From positions 17,017 through 81,016 of the forward strand of contig JAUNNH010000010.1 in assembly GCA_030531505.1 (NCBI GenBank): 64,000 bases of DNA. The letters are read 5' to 3'. The notes below the pieces were generated by a model. It saw nothing but the letters and a program-made list of their open reading frames with translations, searched no databases and was not told the origin of the DNA. This stretch comes from Eubacteriales bacterium. GTDB lineage: Bacteria > Bacillota > Clostridia > Oscillospirales > Oscillospiraceae. Shown piece by piece: positions 60,023 to 64,000 of this stretch; the stretch's first letter is position 1; each line of letters starts with the position of its first letter. The position numbers and the translations under genes were made by a program.

Positions 60023-60198
60023 GTAAAGAGACCTTGCGGCATAAACAAGGGCGCGGCAAACAGCGTATGGCGACAGCAATCCTCAGGCGGATAAGTCATG
60101 GATTATCCGGTACGGATCGAGAGAGGCTGCCAACTCTGTCAAGATGTATGGATGTTGACTTCCCGGCCAATCGACAGACAACACCTTGGAGGGATCGC
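60023..60198 (+). other. 176-base 5' leader of unknown type
   Basis: No gene here, but it is probably transcribed. Hairpins: CCTTG/CAAGG (60032-60036 with 60046-60050) and CGGATAA/TTATCCG (60088-60094 with 60103-60109). It does not match the riboswitch consensus sequences I know (TPP, cobalamin, c-di-GMP, guanidine, glycine). Confidence 0.5.
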
Positions 60199-60402
60199 AT
60201 GGAACGCGAGAACATCATTCAGGATCTACACGGGCAGATAGAGACCTTGACCAGGTTGCATATTCAGCACGGCCTGCACAAAACGGAGCATTTTCAGACG
60301 CATAAGGATTCCATTTCCGATTTTATCAACAAGCACGGCATCGATGTCCGCAGCGAGCTGGACCCGGTGTCACGCAACCTTTACCGCCGCTATTTCGACT
60401 AA
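60199..60402 (+). CDS. Small orphan protein of unknown function
   Basis: A 67-residue soluble, His-rich and charged protein (MERENIIQDLHGQ, then LHIQHGLHKTEHFQTHKD; six His in the middle). No signal peptide or membrane segment and no family I recognise. The start follows TTGGAGGG with 5-base spacing. It is the only gene between two terminators and has a leader of about 175 bases behind an operator-covered promoter, so its expression is likely controlled. Function cannot be named. Confidence 0.7.
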   Translation: MERENIIQDLHGQIETLTRLHIQHGLHKTEHFQTHKDSISDFINKHGIDVRSELDPVSRNLYRRYFD

Positions 60403-60423
60403 ATATCTGCCGCGCCCCGGAGT

Positions 60424-60453
60424 CCGGCCCGATCCACGATCGGGCCGGTTTTT
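60424..60453 (+). terminator. Terminator after the orphan gene
   Basis: 11-bp GC-rich stem (60424-60434 with 60438-60448), CAC loop, five T residues. Confidence 0.92.
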
Positions 60454-60725
60454 CCATGCCGGGTAATAGAGACAAAGCGAATGCCTTGCTTCCCGACGAT
60501 CTCTATCTTGCTGTACAAGGTACAACAAGATAGAGAAACAGCCCGTTCTCTCCGAAGAGAAAACAGACTGTTTCGAAAACCGGTTATTCTCCGTCGTCCA
60601 AAAAAGATGACTTCTGTTGCCCGTACAACGTTCCGATTACAATGCCGTCGGTAGGCCCGCAAGTAAATTGTGCTTGCTAAACGGGTTGTGGTGCCGATCT
60701 CACCGATGGGTGCCGCCCATCTCCT
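60454..60725 (-). ncRNA. Candidate structured RNA or dispersed repeat
   Basis: A 270-base segment downstream of a near-perfect minus-strand promoter, without a convincing gene; the frames that stay open have no start with RBS. It contains a series of hairpins: 60705-60721, 60690-60704, 60656-60685 (bulged), a nested pair GAAACAG/CTGTTTC (60535-60541 with 60568-60574) around TTCTCT/AGAGAA, and a 16-bp arm pair at 60501-60516/60520-60535 with one mismatch. Could be a non-coding RNA, a decayed recombinase 5' end, or a repeat. The 3' end is unknown. Confidence 0.4.
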
Positions 60726-60731
60726 GCTTTA

Positions 60732-60760
60732 TGTATACCATAGTTTCAAGTCGGTGTCAA
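60732..60760 (-). promoter_or_regulatory. Strong promoter reading into the hairpin-rich segment
   Basis: Minus-strand TTGACA (60755-60760), 17-bp spacer, TATACA (60732-60737): one mismatch to consensus, among the best in the window. Confidence 0.8.
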
Positions 60761-60810
60761 GAACTTTTTGTGATTTATGACAAGTTTTTTTATAAGCCCA
60801 AGAATAGGAA

Positions 60811-60846
60811 TGGTGAAAGCGTCCAAAAAAACGGACGCTTTCACCA
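60811..60846 (-). terminator. Terminator after the SNF transporter gene
   Basis: 14-bp stem (60811-60824 with 60833-60846) with a T-rich loop on the minus strand, 24 bases after the stop. Confidence 0.7.
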
Positions 60847-60869
60847 AAAAGCAAACAGAATGTTGGGGT

Positions 60870-62228
60870 TTATTTCCAGCCGAAGGTGACAAGCCCATAG
60901 ATATAGAGGGCGATGACGCAGACAGGAACAAAAAACTTGAAGATGGGCTTCATCCAGTTCTGTACCTTCAGGCCCCTGCCGGCGTTGGCCTCGGCCATGA
61001 AGTTATCCCAACCCCAGCCGATCTTGTAGCAGCAGAAGATGGAGAAGACAAAAGCGCCGAGAGGCAGGAGGTTGGTGCTGACAATGAAATCCCAGAAGTC
61101 GAGCCAGGCGGTACCAGCGGCAAAGGGCTGGAAGTGGAAGACGCTGTAACCGAGCGCGGTGGTCAAAGACAGCAGGAAAATGCCGATGCCACAAACCACG
61201 CAGCCCTTCGGGCGGCTCCAGCCGGTCATCTCACGCACGCAGGCGAGAATGTTCTCGAAAACGGCCAGCTCCGTCGAAAAGGCGGCGAAGACCATGAACA
61301 GGAAGAACAGGGAACCCCAGACACGGCCGCCGGACATCTTGGTAAAGACGGTGGACATCGTATTGAACAGCAGGGACGGACCGGCATCAACCTCAATGTT
61401 GAAGGTGAAGCAGGCGGGGAACATGATAAAGCCTGCCATGATCGCGACAAAGGTGTCCAGCAGGATGACGTTGACAGACTCGCCCATCAGACTGTGGTCT
61501 TTGCCGATATAGCTGCCGAAAATCGCCATGGAGCCGATGCCGATGGAGAGCGTAAAGAAGGCCTGGTTCATGGCGGCCACAATGACGGAACCGTTTATTT
61601 TGCTGAAATCGGGCACCAGATAAAACTTCAGGCCTTCCTTGGCCCCCTCAAGCGTCAGGCTGTGCCCGCCGAGGACAAGCATGAGGATGAAGAGCGCGAC
61701 CATCAGGTACTTCGTGACGCGCTCAAGACCGCCCTGCAGGTTGAAGCTCAGCACAGTGAAGCCGAGGACAACGGCAATGAGCAGATAATACACGTTCACG
61801 CTCGGGTTGGTGATCATCGAGACAAAAGGATTGGAGACATCCTTTACATAGACGAGATCCGCGGTGTTGCCGGTCAGAAACTGTACAAAATAGTACATCA
61901 TCCAACCGGTTACGACGGTATAGAAGGACATCAGCGCAATGTTGCCGAGCAGGGCAAGGTAGCCGTGGACATGCCATTTCTGGCCGGGTTGCTCAAGCGC
62001 CTGATACATCTTGACCGGGCTCTTCTGCGAGGCGCGGCCGATGGCAAACTCCATCGTCATCGCAGGCAGGCCGAGCAGGACCAGGCAGAGGATGTAGACA
62101 AGAACAAAGCCGCCGCCACCGAACTGGCCGGTCATCCACGGGAATTTCCATACGTTGCCGCAGCCGATCGCACAGCCGGCGCTGACGAGCAGGAAACCCA
62201 TGCGGGAATTGAATGATTCGCGTTTCAT
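60870..62228 (-). CDS. Sodium-dependent transporter, SNF family
   Basis: A 452-residue LeuT-fold transporter with eleven to twelve membrane helices, importing an amino acid with sodium. The N-terminal SNF motif is clear (SRMGFLLVSAGCAIGCGNVWKFPW in part: GCAIGCGNVWKFP), including the unwound TM1 region, and GQFGGGGFVLVY in TM2. Start 62228 follows GGGGGGAA; the longer open frame to 62468 covers the divergent promoters. Substrate cannot be set from sequence; tryptophan or branched amino acids are known for relatives. Confidence 0.93.
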   Translation of the reverse strand: MKRESFNSRMGFLLVSAGCAIGCGNVWKFPWMTGQFGGGGFVLVYILCLVLLGLPAMTMEFAIGRASQKSPVKMYQALEQPGQKWHVHGYLALLGNIALMSFYTVVTGWMMYYFVQFLTGNTADLVYVKDVSNPFVSMITNPSVNVYYLLIAVVLGFTVLSFNLQGGLERVTKYLMVALFILMLVLGGHSLTLEGAKEGLKFYLVPDFSKINGSVIVAAMNQAFFTLSIGIGSMAIFGSYIGKDHSLMGESVNVILLDTFVAIMAGFIMFPACFTFNIEVDAGPSLLFNTMSTVFTKMSGGRVWGSLFFLFMVFAAFSTELAVFENILACVREMTGWSRPKGCVVCGIGIFLLSLTTALGYSVFHFQPFAAGTAWLDFWDFIVSTNLLPLGAFVFSIFCCYKIGWGWDNFMAEANAGRGLKVQNWMKPIFKFFVPVCVIALYIYGLVTFGWK

Positions 62229-62258
62229 CTTGTTCCCCCCAAAAAGAAAATTTACATT

Positions 62259-62287
62259 ATTATACTGTTTCCGCCGGCGAGATGCAA
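62259..62287 (-). promoter_or_regulatory. Promoter for the SNF transporter gene
   Basis: Minus-strand TTGCAT (62282-62287), 17-bp spacer, consensus TATAAT (62259-62264). Confidence 0.75.
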
Positions 62288-62333
62288 TCCTTTTTTCAAA
62301 AATAACCGCAAAAACCGTATACTTTTTGCATGC

Positions 62334-62362
62334 TTGCCATCGTGCGGCACGTCTGCTATACT
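62334..62362 (+). promoter_or_regulatory. Promoter for the YczE/YitT-type gene
   Basis: TTGCCA (62334-62339), 17-bp spacer, TATACT (62357-62362). Confidence 0.7.
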
Positions 62363-62399
62363 GAAAGGCAATGAACGATTCCCAAAAGGAGGGAGCCGC

Positions 62400-63071
62400 A
62401 TGAAACGCAGCCTGGGGGAATGGTGTCTGCGGGTCGTCATTCTGATGCTGGGCCTTACGATCGCACACCTCGGCGTAACGCTCTTTCTGCTGTCCGACCT
62501 GGGAGCGGACCCCTTCAATGTGCTGGTACAGGGGCTCTTTCGCTCACTCGCCGCGCTGACGGGCTGGAGCGCGCTGAGCCACGGTAGAGTGCATATCGCC
62601 GTGAGCCTGCTGATCATCTTCATTCTTCTGATCGTGGACCGCCGCTATGTGAAGATCGGGACGGTACTCTGCATGCTCTTCGGCGGCCCGATCATCGACT
62701 TCTTCACAGCGCTGCTCGCGTTTTTGCCGGCGAGGGCCGACAGCCTGCCGCTGCGCATCCTGATGCTGGCGATCGGCTGCGTGATCCTGGCCTTCGGCAT
62801 GACGATCGTGATCCGCTCCGATGCGGGCACCGGCCCCAATGATCTGGTCGCGCTCGTCATCAGCGAGAAGCTGGGTAAGCGCTTCAGTATCGTCCGGGTG
62901 CTGGTGGACGCCTCGTTCATCCTGGCGGGCTTCCTGCTGGGCGGCGTGGTCGGCCTTGGGACACTGATCTGCATGCTCCTGGTCGGACCGGTCGCCGGGG
63001 TCTTCCTGCCAATCAACGGCCGCTGGATCGGCGCGCTTGTGGGGCGGCTGTGTCCCACACGGAAAGAATAA
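62400..63071 (+). CDS. YczE/YyaS/YitT family membrane protein
   Basis: A 223-residue protein with five to six membrane helices and the family pattern: LSDLGADPFNVLVQGL near the N-terminus and a second similar IRSDAGTGPNDLVAL segment after the midpoint, showing an internal repeat of two related halves. Substrate and function are unknown, though relatives are linked to small-molecule or metal efflux. RBS AGGAGGGAG precedes the ATG. It is a single-gene unit with its own promoter and hairpin. Confidence 0.88.
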   Translation: MKRSLGEWCLRVVILMLGLTIAHLGVTLFLLSDLGADPFNVLVQGLFRSLAALTGWSALSHGRVHIAVSLLIIFILLIVDRRYVKIGTVLCMLFGGPIIDFFTALLAFLPARADSLPLRILMLAIGCVILAFGMTIVIRSDAGTGPNDLVALVISEKLGKRFSIVRVLVDASFILAGFLLGGVVGLGTLICMLLVGPVAGVFLPINGRWIGALVGRLCPTRKE

Positions 63072-63073
63072 AG

Positions 63074-63112
63074 GAACGCGCTTCCCATCCGCAAGGAAAG
63101 GGAAGCGCGTTC
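63074..63112. terminator. Bidirectional terminator
   Basis: 13-bp stem (63074-63086 with 63100-63112), TTT tail; between the YczE-type gene and the convergent small gene. Confidence 0.8.
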
Positions 63113-63127
63113 TTTACACAGTCAGGC

Positions 63128-63451
63128 TCATTCTGCCGGGCGGACCAGCCCGAGCAGTGTCTGGATGCTGGCGTCCTTCTCGAGGTTCAGCTTGAAGCTC
63201 TCCTGATCGGTGCGCACCTCGAGCACCGGCCGGTGCTCGACCACGCTGACGCATTTGCCGGCGCTCACGACGCGGTGGGACTCCTCGATCCCGCGCACCT
63301 CCGCCAAGGGGATGTAGGTCCAGCGCAGGCCGCTGGGAATATAGATCGCCTGAGAGCTGACGCGGTATTGCTCGATCCGGCTGGCGCTGCGGAGATCCGC
63401 GGCGGGATCGGCGATGCTTTTGCCGTTTATGAGACTCGTGGGAGCAAACAT
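63128..63451 (-). CDS. Small PH-like protein of unknown function
   Basis: A 107-residue soluble protein that looks beta-rich along its length (QAIYIPSGLRWTYIPLAEVRG, then VVEHRPVLEVRTDQESFKLN), ending in a helix (KDASIQTLLGLV). This pattern resembles small bacterial PH-domain proteins, but I cannot assign a family with certainty. Start 63451 follows AAGGAGGG. It is expressed from a perfect-consensus-like promoter and is the last ordinary chromosomal gene before the mobile element. Confidence 0.7.
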   Translation of the reverse strand: MFAPTSLINGKSIADPAADLRSASRIEQYRVSSQAIYIPSGLRWTYIPLAEVRGIEESHRVVSAGKCVSVVEHRPVLEVRTDQESFKLNLEKDASIQTLLGLVRPAE

Positions 63452-63482
63452 AGAGGAACCCTCCTTACATTGTCTGGTGTAG

Positions 63483-63511
63483 AGTATACGCACTTTTGGG
63501 AGGCTTGTCAA
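63483..63511 (-). promoter_or_regulatory. Promoter for the small PH-like gene
   Basis: Minus-strand TTGACA (63506-63511), 17-bp spacer, TATACT (63483-63488). Confidence 0.85.
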
Positions 63512-63578
63512 TGAATTCGCCGGTGTGCGCACAGGCTCATGCGCAGCCCACCGGGCTGTGCGGATTGAATTCAAGTCC

Positions 63579-64000
63579 CTATCCGTGTAAATAAAACAAC
63601 CACCCCGGAAGGGGTGGTTGATAATAGATGCACAGTGGTAAAATGAATCCGAACCGACTTCGCTTTGCATGGGGAGGCACCGGAGGGGATTGGGTATTCC
63701 CTCCGGCAAATCTGAGCGAAGCGGATACTTGCCAGCCGAAGGCTGGCCGCAAAAAAGAGAGAATCCAAAGCGGATTCTCTCTTTTTGGTGCACCGGGGCA
63801 ATCCAAATCCGAACCGGAGACGGAGGCGCGCAGGGTAAGCGCGCTCTCCATTTCACTAAAATTTACAGTTTTAGTTCCGTCCTTGTAATTGCATGAGATT
63901 ACGATCTTATCGTTGAACACATATACGGCGTTAAGGAAAACCTCGATCAGCATTTTCCGATGCTCCAGCTTCGAGAGGTCGAGATTTCGGAAGCGCTCCA
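63579..64000 (-). CDS. Large serine recombinase, C-terminal end (5' part outside window)
   Basis: The frame is open from the right edge. The first visible residues (LDLSKLEHRK, then LIEVFLNAVYVFNDK, VISCNYKDGTKTVNF, then GSDLDCPGAPKREN) are the typical C-terminus of large serine recombinases that move conjugative transposons in Clostridia. The catalytic serine domain lies beyond the window. After GAPKREN the frame runs on for about 65 further residues through three hairpins, which looks like read-through into flanking sequence, not native protein. It ends in TAG at 63579-63581. Confidence 0.8.
   Translation of the reverse strand, partial: ERFRNLDLSKLEHRKMLIEVFLNAVYVFNDKIVISCNYKDGTKTVNFSEMESALTLRASVSGSDLDCPGAPKRENPLWILSFLRPAFGWQVSASLRFAGGNTQSPPVPPHAKRSRFGFILPLCIYYQPPLPGWLFYLHG
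63597..63786. repeat. Array of four hairpins at the recombinase 3' end
   Basis: Stems: 63597-63606 with 63611-63620; nested 63658-63664 with 63715-63721 and 63680-63687 with 63699-63706; 63731-63737 with 63741-63747; 63752-63766 with 63772-63786 (15 bp perfect). Two 11-bp direct repeats AATCCGAACCG lie at 63646-63656 and 63806-63816. Probably element-end or dispersed-repeat structure; one hairpin may be the recombinase terminator. Confidence 0.65.

Noticed and set aside
60399-60662. 87-codon minus-strand frame in the hairpin-rich segment
   Set aside because: Needs a TTG start without RBS, runs through three hairpins and a terminator, and has no recognisable motif.
60680-60725. T-box-like sequence in the hairpin-rich segment
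   Set aside because: GGGCGGCACC lacks the GGTGGNACCGCG core and no aminoacyl-tRNA or amino-acid gene follows.
63628-63888. Plus-strand frame across the hairpin array
   Set aside because: Encoded by inverted repeats and antisense to the recombinase C-terminus; composition typical of spurious repeat frames.

Overview
This window looks like chromosomal DNA of a GC-rich Gram-positive member of the Clostridia, most likely from the Oscillospiraceae/Ruminococcaceae gut group. The evidence is strong AGGAGG-type ribosome binding sites, sigma-A promoters with 17-bp spacers, lipoproteins with clear lipoboxes, an LCP-family cell-wall protein, a type-2 GalT, TmcAL, a YczE/YitT-type protein, and a clostridial sigma/anti-sigma pair. 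The taxon is inferred; no rRNA is present. About 59 protein genes, one tRNA, and many promoters and terminators can be supported. I see no CRISPR array, rRNA operon, prophage core or known defence system.

0-13 kb: a NudC-like Nudix gene (cut by the window edge), a rhodanese lipoprotein, a cysteine hydrolase and threonine ammonia-lyase; then a translationally coupled VWA / MoxR-type AAA+ / ECF S-component operon; thiamine pyrophosphokinase and tRNA-Gly(CCC) on the minus strand; a lipoprotein / zinc-ribbon / TPM run; and a short pyruvate-kinase-like protein coupled to an M3 oligoendopeptidase. 13-28.5 kb: LCP protein, small thioredoxin-like protein, DUF3810-DUF1015 pair, TetR regulator divergent from a membrane protein and an LRR protein, galK-galT, a VTC / DUF4956 / carbohydrate-binding lipoprotein operon, and a GH31 glycosidase.

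28.6-41 kb: a large multi-iron-sulfur flavoprotein fused to a GltD-like module and coupled to hypA, a small XRE regulator and membrane protein, then a complete oligopeptide-type ABC importer (binding protein, OppB, an unusually large OppC, OppD, OppF) ending in a small membrane protein. 40.8-52.5 kb: rhodanese, ThrH, alpha/beta hydrolase, an ABC exporter controlled by an XRE-AbrB fusion, a peptidoglycan-binding secreted protein, ackA divergent from tmcAL, then prfA, a TsaC-CoaE fusion, an M18 aminopeptidase and a small basic membrane protein. 52.5-64 kb: a propeller-like/solute-binding lipoprotein, a Tat-exported FMN/FAD reductase, an ECF-type sigma factor with a giant YD-repeat anti-sigma candidate, an orphan small protein with a long leader, a probable structured RNA or dispersed repeat, an SNF-family transporter, a YczE/YitT-type membrane protein, a small PH-like protein, and the 3' end of a large serine recombinase marking a mobile element that continues past the right edge.

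The most unusual items are: the promoter-driven, hairpin-rich, apparently non-coding segment near 60.4-60.76 kb; the operator-covered promoter and 5' leader before the 67-residue orphan at 60.2 kb; the roughly 365-residue insertion in OppC; the TsaC-CoaE fusion; the pyruvate-kinase-like protein without its C-terminal domain; and a YihQ-like GH31 enzyme that has lost two sulfonate-binding residues. Regulatory layout is compact: most convergent gene pairs share one long hairpin, and several promoters start inside or next to the preceding terminator.
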